Source: RYN-230 sp963782185 (lineage in GTDB: Bacteria > Actinomycetota > Actinomycetes > Streptosporangiales > Streptosporangiaceae). From it: DNA of 64,000 nt. The stretch is taken from positions 1 through 64,000 of the forward strand of contig CAWAJB010000037.1 in the NCBI GenBank assembly GCA_963782185.1, read 5' to 3'. Made by a program: the position numbers and the translations under genes. Below, piece after piece: positions 41,354-50,619 of the stretch; position 1 is the first letter of the stretch; each line of letters starts with the position of its first letter. The notes beneath the pieces are model-generated. The model worked only from the letters and a program-made list of their open reading frames with translations. It was not told the DNA's origin and did no database searches.

Positions 41354-43666
41354 TCACAGCACCCCGGCATCGCGCCCGCGCAGCACGGCGTCCTGCCGGC
41401 TGGACACCCCCAGCTTGCGGTAGATCGCCTGGGCGTGGGTCTTCACCGTATTCGGTGACACGTACAGTTCCTGGCTGATCTCCCGCAGGGACATCGTGCC
41501 CCGCAAGAGGCGCAGCACCGCTACTTCCCGCTCGGTGAGCGTGTTCCCCAGGTCGGCCACCACCCGGGGCCGGGGCGCCAGCTGCCGCCGGAGGCCATCC
41601 AGCCGGGCCTGGAGAACGTCCACGCCGTCGGGGAACTCCGCCAGCACGTTCTGGGCTTCGTCGATCAGCTCGCCGGCCCGCGCGCTCTGGCCCAGGTCCA
41701 GGAGCACCTGGGCCAGCCAGAGCAGGCCTTCCAGGGTGGCCCAGGGGCTCATCCCCGGCTTGCGCCGCCGGGACCAGACCGCACGCTCGAATGCGGCCCG
41801 CGCCTCGTGGAGCCGGCCCTGGGCGGCCCGGACCCTGCCGGTGGCGGTGTAGGCGAGCGACGCCTGCGGCGCATCACTGAGATCGCCCCGGGTGGCCAGG
41901 CCGCGGGCCGTGTCAGCCAGGCCTTCCGCGCGGGCGATGTCTCCCCGCCCGGCGGCGATCAGGGACAGGGTGGATAGGGCCAGGATGCCGATCAGCGTGG
42001 CGCACGCCTCGCTGCGCGCCGCTTCCTCGAGTTGCGCCTCTGCTGCCTCCAGGTCACCCGACAGGTAGAGGCTGAAGCCATGCGCCGCCCGGGCCAGGGT
42101 GTACCACGGGGATCCGGGGTTGGTTTCCAGCCCGGTGGCCCGCCGGGCCGACTCGCGCATCACCGGGAGGCCGTCGAACCCGTAGACGCCGCGGAGCAGG
42201 GCGGCGGAGGACTCCATCGACGCCAGGCCGTCCGGCATCTGCCCGGCGTAGCGGGAGGCCTCGATGACCGGGAGCCACCGGCGCAGCGGCTCCGGCTCGC
42301 CGGACAGGGCCGCGGCCCAGGCGGCACAGTGCGCGGCCAGCGGGTTGGCGGCGATCTGGTCGTCGGACAGCAGCCGCATCCAGGCCCGGACGGTGCCGGC
42401 GCGGCCCACGCTCACGTAGGCGTGCCAGTTCCGCGCGATGAGCTCCACGGAGCGGGAGACGTCGCCAGCCGCGACGACGTGGCCGATCGCCTCGTCAACC
42501 CATCCGGATGCCGTGTACCAGGCGCTCGCCCGCTGGTGCAGCGCGGGCACGGTGCCCGGCTCGTCCCTCGCCAGCTGGCTCCTGAGCACCTGCGCGAACA
42601 GGTGGTGGTAGCGGTACCAGTCCCGGGTGTCGTCCAGCGGGACGACGAAGAGGTTCTCCCGCTCCAGCAGGTCGAGGATGTCCGCCGCGTTGCCGGACCC
42701 GACCACGGCATCGCACAGCGGTGCGCAGAACCGGTCGAGGACCGAGGTCCGCGCGAGGAACTGCCGGATCGCGGCCGGCTGGCGGGCGAGAACCTCCTCA
42801 GCCAGGAAATCGACGACGTAGCGGTTGTTGCCGGTGAACTGGCGGACGAAGGCGCCCGGTTCGGGGTGCCCGCGCAGCGACAGCGCCGCCAGGTAGATAC
42901 CGGCCGGCCATCCTTCGGTCCGCTCGACGAGGTCGGCCAGATCAGCCGCGGTGAGCCCGGCCCCGGAGACGGCGCGGACCAGCGCGGCGGCCTGCAGCGG
43001 CGTGAAGCGCAGCTCGGGCATCCTGATCTCGACCATCTCGCCGATGGCCCGCAGCCGCGCGAGCGGCAGCCGCGGGTCGGCCCGGGTGACGAGCACCAGC
43101 TGGAGGCTGGGCGGCAGGTGGAACAGGAAGGACGCCACCTGGTCATGGCAGCTGCGTTCCCTGATCACGTGATAGTCATCCAGCACCAGCACGACCGGGG
43201 CCCGGAGCCTGGCCAGCCGGCTGAGCAGGCCCCCGATCACGTCGTCGGCGATGTCCGGGGCCTGCGTCCGCAGCGCCCGCAGGAGGTCCCCGGCGTCGAG
43301 CTCCGGGCAGGCCCGCTCCAGTGCGGACACGACATGCCACCACAGCCTGCCCGGATCGTCGTCCCCGCTGTCGAGGGAGACCCACGCGAACCTTCTGCGC
43401 TCGGCCGCGCTGGACCGCCACTGGGCGACGAGGGTGGTCTTGCCGAAGCCTGCTGGCGCGTCGACCAGGATCAGCCTGGCTGGGGCCGCGCCCGCCAGCT
43501 CCTCCAGCAGCCGGGGCCGCTGGACCCATTCCCGGCGGACGCCGGGGGCGTGCAGCTTGGACTCGATGGCCAGGCCGGGACCGGGACGGGTCAGCTCCGG
43601 CCCGCCGACGGAGCGCAGCGCACGCTCACCGGGCCGGTCTGGCTGGGCACGCCCACCTCCGGACAC
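41354..43666 (-). CDS. MalT-type LuxR family ATP-dependent transcriptional regulator (second)
   Basis: A 770-aa paralogue: Walker A APAGFGKTT (70-78), Walker B VVLVLDDYHVI near 160, then TRADPRLPLARLRAIGEMVE, a TPR-like helical middle and a C-terminal LuxR domain (LTEREVAVLRLLRGT; LYVSPNTVKTHAQAIYRKLG). Its N-terminus starts with a Gly/Arg-rich lead and then ESKLHAPGVRREWVQRPRL. This resembles regulators with a maltotriose-like or peptide-like inducer, not identified here. The two LuxR genes face each other; the hydrolase and the molybdenum enzyme genes follow upstream and may be targets. Confidence 0.93.
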   Translation of the reverse strand: MSGGGRAQPDRPGERALRSVGGPELTRPGPGLAIESKLHAPGVRREWVQRPRLLEELAGAAPARLILVDAPAGFGKTTLVAQWRSSAAERRRFAWVSLDSGDDDPGRLWWHVVSALERACPELDAGDLLRALRTQAPDIADDVIGGLLSRLARLRAPVVLVLDDYHVIRERSCHDQVASFLFHLPPSLQLVLVTRADPRLPLARLRAIGEMVEIRMPELRFTPLQAAALVRAVSGAGLTAADLADLVERTEGWPAGIYLAALSLRGHPEPGAFVRQFTGNNRYVVDFLAEEVLARQPAAIRQFLARTSVLDRFCAPLCDAVVGSGNAADILDLLERENLFVVPLDDTRDWYRYHHLFAQVLRSQLARDEPGTVPALHQRASAWYTASGWVDEAIGHVVAAGDVSRSVELIARNWHAYVSVGRAGTVRAWMRLLSDDQIAANPLAAHCAAWAAALSGEPEPLRRWLPVIEASRYAGQMPDGLASMESSAALLRGVYGFDGLPVMRESARRATGLETNPGSPWYTLARAAHGFSLYLSGDLEAAEAQLEEAARSEACATLIGILALSTLSLIAAGRGDIARAEGLADTARGLATRGDLSDAPQASLAYTATGRVRAAQGRLHEARAAFERAVWSRRRKPGMSPWATLEGLLWLAQVLLDLGQSARAGELIDEAQNVLAEFPDGVDVLQARLDGLRRQLAPRPRVVADLGNTLTEREVAVLRLLRGTMSLREISQELYVSPNTVKTHAQAIYRKLGVSSRQDAVLRGRDAGVL

Positions 43667-43753
43667 TACGACACGATGCGCATGGGCCGCCTGTGTCTCC
43701 CAGGGCCAAAAGTCCTTAAAAAGCCCTCATCCTGCTGAGCACTGCCCGGCCGC

Positions 43754-44842
43754 TCACGCGGACGCCGGGGCGGGCCGCCTGGTCGGCTCGCCGAGCCGCT
43801 CGGCGACCCAGTCGGCGGTCAGGTAGCGGTGAAACGGTGACAGGTTGGCGCAGCCGTGATTGCCCGTGTCCAGCAGCAGCAGCTCGGCGGGGCCGCCGGC
43901 CTCGCCGGCCAGCCGGGCCGCCTGGGTCCACGGGATCAGCCGGTCCAGCTTGCCCATCACCACCAGCAGCGGGCAGCGGATGAGCGTCGCCCGCCCCTCC
44001 AGGCTGAGCTGGCCGGCCACGGCCCGGGCGCCGTCCATGTCGGGCGACTTGGACCTGACCCGGAACGCCTCCCGGGTCAGGATGGGCCGGCTGTCCCACT
44101 GATCGGCGAAGTTGAACGGCCCGGCCAGGGCCACGCAGGCCCGCACCCGGTCATCCCCGCTGGCCACCCGCGGCGCGTAGTACCCGCCGAGGCTCACGCC
44201 CCAGACCGCGATCCGCTCCTCGTCCAGGGACGGCTCGGCGCTGAGCCGGTCGATGATGGCGGACCCGGGGACTTCCCAGTCGCCCCGGATGGCCAGGTCA
44301 TACTCGGCCTCGCCCTGCCCCGGGCCGTCCACGCTGAACGTGGCCACGCCACGCTCCAGGAACAGCTCCTCGGTGCTGCGGAATTCCTCTTTGGCGGAGT
44401 CCAGCCCCGGGATCATGATCACCACCGGATGCGGGCCGCCGCCGGCGGGCTCCCGGAGCACCCCGACCAGGCGGGCGCCCTCGAAGGGGATCTCGACCCG
44501 CCGCCCCGGCGGGTCAAGGTAGGGCAGTGCGTCGGTGAGGCAGCGGACCGCGGCCAGGTGGGCGGTGCGCATCTGCTCGGGGTCGCAGGTGAACAGGAAC
44601 TTGGCGAAATGGAAGTACACCGCGGCCCGGGACAGGTGCGCCCCGGCGGACATCTCCCGGCCGGCGGCCAGCGCGTCCCGGCCGAGCTGCTCATGCTCCG
44701 CGGCCACGGCGCTCCAGGCCGCGCACCAGTCCGCCCACCGCTCCAGATGGCCGGTGATCCGCTCAAAATCCCCGGCGGTGACACCGTTGGTGGTGAACCG
44801 CGGCGACCAGTGGGAGATCGCCATCGCCACCCGTTCATCCAT
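43754..44842 (-). CDS. Alpha/beta hydrolase (FrsA/DUF1100-like)
   Basis: A 362-aa serine hydrolase with a helical N-terminal cap (YFHFAKFLFTCDPEQMRTAH). The catalytic core has HPVVIMIPGLDSAKEEF (oxyanion-hole side), the nucleophile in VWGVSLGGYYAPR (GxSxG-type), an acid near VVMGKLDRLIPW, and His in DTGNHGCAN. Close to 2,6-dihydroxypseudooxynicotine hydrolase-like proteins, which cleave C-C bonds, though the substrate is unknown. ATG 44842 follows GGAGGA. It is divergent from the molybdenum hydroxylase pair, 54 bp apart, so the two may share control. Confidence 0.87.
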   Translation of the reverse strand: MDERVAMAISHWSPRFTTNGVTAGDFERITGHLERWADWCAAWSAVAAEHEQLGRDALAAGREMSAGAHLSRAAVYFHFAKFLFTCDPEQMRTAHLAAVRCLTDALPYLDPPGRRVEIPFEGARLVGVLREPAGGGPHPVVIMIPGLDSAKEEFRSTEELFLERGVATFSVDGPGQGEAEYDLAIRGDWEVPGSAIIDRLSAEPSLDEERIAVWGVSLGGYYAPRVASGDDRVRACVALAGPFNFADQWDSRPILTREAFRVRSKSPDMDGARAVAGQLSLEGRATLIRCPLLVVMGKLDRLIPWTQAARLAGEAGGPAELLLLDTGNHGCANLSPFHRYLTADWVAERLGEPTRRPAPASA

Positions 44843-44884
44843 GGATTTCCTCCTGCGCCCTGGCCTCACCTGCAAACGAATGCA

Positions 44885-44890
44885 TACTCT
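44885..44890 (+). promoter_or_regulatory. Leaderless -10 box of the molybdenum hydroxylase operon
   Basis: TACTCT, 6 nt before ATG 44897. No ribosome site precedes this start, which fits a leaderless message. Confidence 0.5.
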
Positions 44891-44896
44891 GTGCCC

Positions 44897-45433
44897 ATGG
44901 CGACCGTCAATATCCGGGCGACGGTGAACGGGGCGGAGCGGGTCATCGAGTGCGAGCCGGACGCCCCGCTCCTCGACGTGCTGCGGCAGGACCTGGGGCT
45001 GTCCGGGCCGAAGTTCGGCTGCGGGGCCGGCCTGTGCGGGGCATGCTTCGTGCTCATCGGCGGCCGGGCCCGGTCCTCCTGCGACTTCCCGGCCTGGGCG
45101 GCCGGGGGCCAGGACATCACCACGGTGGAGGGCCTGCTGGATGACGGGACCATGCACCCGGTGCAGCAGGCGGTGGTGGATGAGCAGGCGGCGCAGTGCG
45201 GCTACTGCACCTCAGGCATGATCATGAGCGCGGTGGCCCTGCTGCGCGCGAACCCCGCGCCGGCCGAGGCCGAGGTGCGCTCGGCGCTGGACGGCAACCT
45301 GTGCCGGTGCGGCTCGCACCAGCGGATCGTCAAGGCCGTGCTCCGCGCCGCGGCCCGGAGCACGGCGGCCCGGAGCACGGCGGCCCGGAGCACGGCGGGC
45401 GGGACGGCCGGACGGCCGGAGCAGGCCCGTTGA
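44897..45433 (+). CDS. (2Fe-2S)-binding subunit of a molybdenum hydroxylase
   Basis: The electron-transfer subunit of a xanthine-oxidase-family enzyme (IorA/CoxS-like), 178 aa. The plant-type ferredoxin site is FGCGAGLCGACFVLI with a fourth Cys in SSCDFPAW; the second, alpha-helical 2Fe-2S domain has CGYCTSGMIM and CRCGSHQRIV. These carry electrons from the Mo site to an acceptor. A C-terminal tail of three ARSTA-type repeats is encoded by 15-bp tandem DNA copies. The end overlaps the TTG start of the large subunit by 4 bp. Isoquinoline oxidoreductase is the closest well-known type. Confidence 0.93.
   Translation: MATVNIRATVNGAERVIECEPDAPLLDVLRQDLGLSGPKFGCGAGLCGACFVLIGGRARSSCDFPAWAAGGQDITTVEGLLDDGTMHPVQQAVVDEQAAQCGYCTSGMIMSAVALLRANPAPAEAEVRSALDGNLCRCGSHQRIVKAVLRAAARSTAARSTAARSTAGGTAGRPEQAR
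45350..45394 (+). repeat. 15-bp tandem repeat at the end of the 2Fe-2S gene
   Basis: Three perfect copies of GCGGCCCGGAGCACG, in frame; they encode the Ala-Arg-Ser-Thr-rich tail. Confidence 0.88.
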
Positions 45434-47598
45434 GCAGTCCCCCGGCACCCTCGCCGAGCCTGGCCGCCAACCCGCTGCCGGGCGAGTGGGTGGACTTCGG
45501 CGTGGACGGCATCGTCACGATCCGCCCCGGGAAGGTCGAGTACGGCCAGGGAGTGTGGACCGCGCTGGCGCAGATCGCGGCCGAGGAACTCGACGTCGGG
45601 CTCGACCAGGTCCGGGTGGCCGGGGTGAGCACCAGCAGCAGCCCCGATGAGGGGGTCACCTCGGGCAGCCGGTCCATCCAGGACTGCGGCGGGGCGCTTC
45701 GCCAGGTCTGCGCACAGGTCCGCGCGGCGTTCGTGGCCGAGGCGGCGGAGAAGCTCGGGATGGACCCGGCCGGGCTGGAGGTGCGGCGCGGGGTGGCCCG
45801 CGCCGGGCCCGGCTACTGGTCGCTGGACCAGGCGGTCCTCCTCGGCCGGGCCGCGCGGCTGAGCGCGGCCGCCAAGCCCCCGGCCCGGTGGTCGGTCGCC
45901 GGCCGCAGCGCGCCCCGGATCGACCTGCCGGACAAGGTGGCCGGGCGGCCCCGGTTCCTGCACGACCTGGTGCTGCCGGGCATGCTGTACGGGCGGGTGG
46001 TCCGGCCCCCGGCCCCGGCGGCCACGCTGGACGCGGTGGGCCAGGCGGACCTGCCTGCCGGGGTGGTGGCGCAGGTCCATGACGGCTCGTTTCTCGGCGT
46101 GGTCGCCGCGTCCGACCGGGTCGCGGTGACCGCGGCGGAGCGGCTGGCGCAGGCCGCCCGCTGGACGGTGCGCGAGTCGCTGCCGGACGAGGACGACCTG
46201 AAGGGCTTCCTGCTGGCCCAGCCCACCGAGGACCAGCCGGTGGTGCGGCACTGCGACCCGCGGGCGGCCGCCCAGGTGAGCCGGGCATGCACCGCCGAGT
46301 ACACCAGGCCGTTCATCGCGCACGGCTCGATGGCCCCCAGCTGCGCGATCGCCCGCTGGGACGACGGGGGCCGGGTCAGCGTGTGGACACACAGCCAGGG
46401 CCCGTTCCCGCTCCGCGGGGCGCTGGCCGCCGGGCTGGGCCTGGATCCCGCCCGGGTGACCGTGCAGCACGTGGAGGGAGCCGGGGTGTACGGGCACAAC
46501 GCCTCGGACGATGCCGCGGCCGACGCGGTGCTGCTGGCCCGGGCGGTGCCCGGCCGCCCGGTACGGGTGCTGTGGTCCCGGCGGGACGAGCTCAGCTGGG
46601 GGCCCCTCGGGTCCGCCATGCTGGCCCGCCTGTCGGCGGGCCTGGACTCCGGCGGCCGGATCCGGTCCTGGCGCCAGGACGTGTGGAGCAACGGGTTCGT
46701 CGGCCGGCCGGGCACCGGCGGCGAGCCGCGGCTGCTCGCGCTGTCCCACGCCGCCGGGGCCACGCCGATCAGCGCCGCCCAGGACGGGGTGCCCAGCGGG
46801 GCGATGGGCGCCACCCGGAACGCGGTCCCCGCCTACGACATCCCCGATCTCGAGGTGACCCGGCACCGGCTGCTCACCATGCCGCTGCGCACCTCGTCGC
46901 TGCGCTCCCTGGGCGCGTTCCTCAACGTGTTCGCGATCGAGTCGTTCATGGACGAGCTGGCCGGGGCGGCCGGCGCGGATCCGGTGGAGTTCCGGCTGGC
47001 GCACCTCAGCGACCCGCGGGCCCGGCGGGTCATCGAGGAGGCCGCGGCCATGTCCGGCTGGGCCCGGGCCCGGGCGGGCGGTGCCCGTGGTGAAGGTAAC
47101 GGTGGTGAAGGTGCCCGTGGTGACGGTAGCCAGGCTGAGGGAACCGGTCTCGGCCTGGGCTTCGCCCGCTACAAGGGCACCTCCGGGTACTGCGCGGCGG
47201 TGGCGGAGGTCGCCGCGGACACCGGAATCAGCCTGCGCCGGCTGTGGCTGGCCGTGGACGTGGGCCGGGTGATCAACCCCGACGGCGTGATCAACCAGGT
47301 GGAGGGCGGGGCGATCCAGAGCGCGAGCTGGGCGCTGCGCGAGCGGGTCCGCTTCGACCGGACCCGGATCACGTCGGTGACCTGGGACAGCTACCCGATC
47401 CTGCGGTTCACCGAGGTGCCCGAGGTGGCCGTGCGGATCGTGGCCGCACCCGGCGAGCCGGAGACCGGGGCCGGGGAGCTGGCCCAGGGCCCGGTCGCGG
47501 GGGCGATCGGCAACGCGGTAGCGGACGCGGTGGGCGTCCGGGTCCGGGATCTCCCGCTGACCACCGGGCAGGTCACCCGGGCGATCGAGGAGAGTTGA
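45430..47598 (+). CDS. Molybdenum-binding subunit of a xanthine-oxidase-family dehydrogenase (IorB-like)
   Basis: The catalytic subunit, 722 aa. It begins with VDFGVDGIVTIRPGKVEYGQ, the molybdopterin-binding start of IorB-type enzymes, then the split Mo domain: EGAGVYGHNASDDAAADAVL and RYKGTSGYCAAVAEVAAD, with the active-site Glu in ETGAGELAQGPVAGA near the end. Only two subunits are present, with no FAD subunit, as in isoquinoline 1-oxidoreductase, so the acceptor is likely another redox protein. Start TTG 45430 overlaps the upstream stop (TTGA). A Gly/Glu/Arg low-complexity insert (about 555-575, GGARGEGNGGEGARGDGS) is absent from typical homologues. Confidence 0.9.
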   Translation: MSSPPAPSPSLAANPLPGEWVDFGVDGIVTIRPGKVEYGQGVWTALAQIAAEELDVGLDQVRVAGVSTSSSPDEGVTSGSRSIQDCGGALRQVCAQVRAAFVAEAAEKLGMDPAGLEVRRGVARAGPGYWSLDQAVLLGRAARLSAAAKPPARWSVAGRSAPRIDLPDKVAGRPRFLHDLVLPGMLYGRVVRPPAPAATLDAVGQADLPAGVVAQVHDGSFLGVVAASDRVAVTAAERLAQAARWTVRESLPDEDDLKGFLLAQPTEDQPVVRHCDPRAAAQVSRACTAEYTRPFIAHGSMAPSCAIARWDDGGRVSVWTHSQGPFPLRGALAAGLGLDPARVTVQHVEGAGVYGHNASDDAAADAVLLARAVPGRPVRVLWSRRDELSWGPLGSAMLARLSAGLDSGGRIRSWRQDVWSNGFVGRPGTGGEPRLLALSHAAGATPISAAQDGVPSGAMGATRNAVPAYDIPDLEVTRHRLLTMPLRTSSLRSLGAFLNVFAIESFMDELAGAAGADPVEFRLAHLSDPRARRVIEEAAAMSGWARARAGGARGEGNGGEGARGDGSQAEGTGLGLGFARYKGTSGYCAAVAEVAADTGISLRRLWLAVDVGRVINPDGVINQVEGGAIQSASWALRERVRFDRTRITSVTWDSYPILRFTEVPEVAVRIVAAPGEPETGAGELAQGPVAGAIGNAVADAVGVRVRDLPLTTGQVTRAIEES

Positions 47599-47646
47599 AG
47601 CGGCCCGTTGAGGTCGGGGTTCGGGCCCCGGGCCAGCTGAGCTCGC

Positions 47647-47703
47647 TGGCGAGGGGAGGCGCGCCGCAGGCGTGTCCCCGCCGAGCCGGCGATTAACCCG
47701 GCA
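47647..47703 (+). repeat. 57-bp repeated intergenic element, copy A
   Basis: Shares GGCGAGGGGA, GCGCGCCGCA and GCCGGCGATTAACCCGGCA, in the same order and spacing, with 56329-56386. A stem from GGCGAGGGGA to TCCCCGCCG and a 5-bp GCCGG...CCGGC hairpin at the end are possible. It lies between the convergent IorB-like and PRPP synthetase genes. Confidence 0.75.
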
Positions 47704-47744
47704 CGCGCCGCACCCATAAGCCTGCGGAGGCGGGCCGTGGGGGT

Positions 47745-47764
47745 CCGGGGGCTCGGGCCCCCGG
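47745..47764. terminator. Convergent hairpin terminator
   Basis: CCGGGGGC (47745-47752), TCGG, GCCCCCGG (47757-47764): a perfect 8-bp stem with a 4-nt loop, 6 nt before the stop of the PRPP synthetase gene and serving both directions. Confidence 0.55.
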
Positions 47765-47769
47765 GTAAC

Positions 47770-48714
47770 TCAGTGCGGGCCGAACAGGACGCTGACCGAC
47801 TCGCCTTCGTGGATCCGGCGGATGGCCTCGGCCAGGGCGGAGGCCAGCGAGATGACCTGAAGCTTCCCGCCGAGCATGTGGTCCGGGATCGGCACGGTGT
47901 TGGTGCAGACGATCTCGGTCACCTCGGGCGCCGACTCGATCCGCTTCAGCGCGTCCCCCGCGAACAGGCCGTGCGTGCAGGCGACCCGGACCGACCGGAC
48001 GTCGCGTTCCCGCAGGCGGTCGAGCAGCTCGATGATCGTGGTGCCGCGCGCGATCTCGTCGTCCAGCACGATCACGTCCCGGCCGGTGACGTCGCCGATG
48101 ATGGACGTGATCGTCACCTCCTGGTCGCTGATCCGCTGCTTCGCGCCGAACGCCACCGTCAGGCCGAGGCGGCGGGCGAAGGCGGCGGACTGCTTGGCGT
48201 TGCCCAGGTCGGGTGAGACCACCATGGTGTTCGACAGGTCCTGGCCGCGGAAGTGGCTGGCCAGCTCGCCCAGCGCGTGCAGGTGATCGACCGGGACCGA
48301 GAAGAAGCCGTGGACCTGCGGGGAGTGCAGGGTCATCGTCAGCACCCGGTTCGCGCCCGCGGTGACGAGGAGGTCCGCGACCATGCGCCCGCCGATCGAC
48401 ACCCGGGGCATGTCCTTCTTGTCTGACCGGGCGTACGCATAGTGCGGAATGACGGCGGTGACGCGGGCCGCCGAGGCGCCCCGGGCGGCGTCCAGCATGA
48501 GCAGCAGCTCGACCAGGTTCTCCTGGACCGGGGGGCACAGCGGCTGGATGAGGAACACGTCACGTTCCCGGCAGTTGGACTGGAGCTGCGCCTCCAGGCA
48601 GTCATTGGCGAAGCGGCGCAGCCGCACCGGGCGGAGTTGCTCGCCCAGGTCCGCGCAGATTTCGGCCGCCAGCTCGGGGTGGGCGCTGCCGCTGAACACC
48701 ACGATGTCCCGCAC
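47770..48714 (-). CDS. prs: Ribose-phosphate pyrophosphokinase (diverged paralogue)
   Basis: A 314-aa enzyme that makes PRPP from ribose 5-phosphate and ATP. The PRPP-loop signature is VIVLDDEIARGTT; RTDKKD-like YARSDKKDMPRV stands where YARQDRK is usual; metal and ATP parts are recognisable in SLASALAEAIRR. The N-terminus (VFSGSAHPELAAEICADLGE) keeps the Prs fold, but the usual FPDGE motif is changed (RRFANDCLEAQ). So it is a paralogue, perhaps specialised. Start GTG 48714 sits 7 nt after a TACCCT box, a likely leaderless promoter. Confidence 0.88.
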   Translation of the reverse strand: MRDIVVFSGSAHPELAAEICADLGEQLRPVRLRRFANDCLEAQLQSNCRERDVFLIQPLCPPVQENLVELLLMLDAARGASAARVTAVIPHYAYARSDKKDMPRVSIGGRMVADLLVTAGANRVLTMTLHSPQVHGFFSVPVDHLHALGELASHFRGQDLSNTMVVSPDLGNAKQSAAFARRLGLTVAFGAKQRISDQEVTITSIIGDVTGRDVIVLDDEIARGTTIIELLDRLRERDVRSVRVACTHGLFAGDALKRIESAPEVTEIVCTNTVPIPDHMLGGKLQVISLASALAEAIRRIHEGESVSVLFGPH

Positions 48715-48721
48715 GCGGACC

Positions 48722-48727
48722 AGGGTA
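48722..48727 (-). promoter_or_regulatory. Leaderless -10 box of the PRPP synthetase gene
   Basis: TACCCT on the minus strand, 7 nt before GTG 48714, without a ribosome site. Confidence 0.5.
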
Positions 48728-48760
48728 GTTGGCGGCCGGGCCGGCCCGGCGGCCGACCCG

Positions 48761-49852
48761 TCAGCGGCTGACCCGCGCGGCCAGGTCCCGCCCGGCCTGC
48801 CGGAGCCAGCGGGCGGGGTCGGCCAGCGCCGGCCCGGCGCCGCCCGCCAGGTCGGACAGGCCCACGGCCCAGGCCACGGCGGGCGGCGGGCCGGCCGCGA
48901 CCTGGCCGGCGACCAGCGCGGCGGGCACCCCGGCGGCCGCGGCGGCGGCGAACACGGTGCCGGCGACCTTCCCGGTGCCCGAGGTCTCGTCGTACCGGCC
49001 TTCCCCGGTGATCACCAGCCCCGCGCCGGACAGCGCCCGGTCCAGGCCGGCCAGCCGGGCGAGCTGCTCCGCCCCCGGGCCGATCTGCGCCCCCCAGGCG
49101 GCGGCGAAGCCGTACCCGGTGCCGCCGGCCGCCCCGGCCCCCGGCGCCGCCGGATCCCCGCCGAGGCACCCGGCCAGCCGGGCCAGGCCATCCTCGAGCA
49201 GGGCCACCTGGACGGGGCTGGCTCCCTTCTGCGGGCCGAACACGGCGGCGGCCCCGGCCGGCCCGAGCAGCGGGGCGCGCACGTCCGACAGGCAGCTGAT
49301 CCCGCCGCCGGGGGGCGGGCGCAACCCGGCCAGGTCCACCGCGGCCAGGCGGGCCAGGGCCCCGCCGCCGGGCGGCAGGGCGCGGCCGGCGGCGTCGAGG
49401 AAGCGGGCGCCGAGCGCGGCCAGCGCGCCGGTCCCGCCGTCGGTGGACGCCGAGCCGCCGAGTGCGATCATCACCTGCCCGGCGCCGGCGCCGAGCGCGC
49501 GGCCGATGATCTCGCCGAGCCCGGTCGTGTGCGCGCCCAGCGGGTCGGGCCGGGCCAGCAGCGGCAGCCCGCTGGCCCGGGCCAGCTCCACGGCCGCGAT
49601 GCCGCCGGGCAGTTCCAGCCAGGCGCAGTCCACCGGCTGGCCCGCCGGGCCGGTGACGCGGGCGGCGTGCCAGCGGGCGCCGCTCACCGCGGCGGCGAGC
49701 ACGTCCAGGGTGCCCTCACCGCCGTCGGCCAGCGGCACGCAGATCACCTGGTCGCCGGGCCGTGCGGCGTGCCAGCCGCCGGCCAGCGCGTCCGCCGCCG
49801 CGGCCGCCCCGATGCTGCCCTTGAACGAGTCGGGGGCGATCACGACCCGCAT
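48761..49852 (-). CDS. Glycerate kinase (GlxK/GarK type)
   Basis: A 363-aa enzyme phosphorylating D-glycerate. Hallmarks: VVIAPDSFKGSIGAAAAADA at the start, VPLADGGEGTLDVL, ALGGSASTDGGTGALAALGA, and GLVITGEGRYDETSGTGKVA, the catalytic region. The length is normal. It is 25 bp upstream of nothing on this strand except the PRPP synthetase gene; the adenylate kinase gene precedes it by 25 bp, so an operon adk-glycerate kinase is likely. Confidence 0.93.
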   Translation of the reverse strand: MRVVIAPDSFKGSIGAAAAADALAGGWHAARPGDQVICVPLADGGEGTLDVLAAAVSGARWHAARVTGPAGQPVDCAWLELPGGIAAVELARASGLPLLARPDPLGAHTTGLGEIIGRALGAGAGQVMIALGGSASTDGGTGALAALGARFLDAAGRALPPGGGALARLAAVDLAGLRPPPGGGISCLSDVRAPLLGPAGAAAVFGPQKGASPVQVALLEDGLARLAGCLGGDPAAPGAGAAGGTGYGFAAAWGAQIGPGAEQLARLAGLDRALSGAGLVITGEGRYDETSGTGKVAGTVFAAAAAAGVPAALVAGQVAAGPPPAVAWAVGLSDLAGGAGPALADPARWLRQAGRDLAARVSR

Positions 49853-49877
49853 GGCGCCCCCGCTGCGGGTCCCGCCG

Positions 49878-50543
<666 letters not shown>

Positions 50544-50619
50544 GCCGTAACCCTGGCACACTCGGGGCGGCCGCTCCAGGCGGCCCGGCGGCTTCCGGCG
50601 CTGCGGCCCCGCGGGCCGG

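Noticed and set aside
43856..44896. Long open frame upstream and in phase with the 2Fe-2S subunit
   Set aside because: It is the antisense of the alpha/beta hydrolase gene; the true ferredoxin-type start is ATG 44897.
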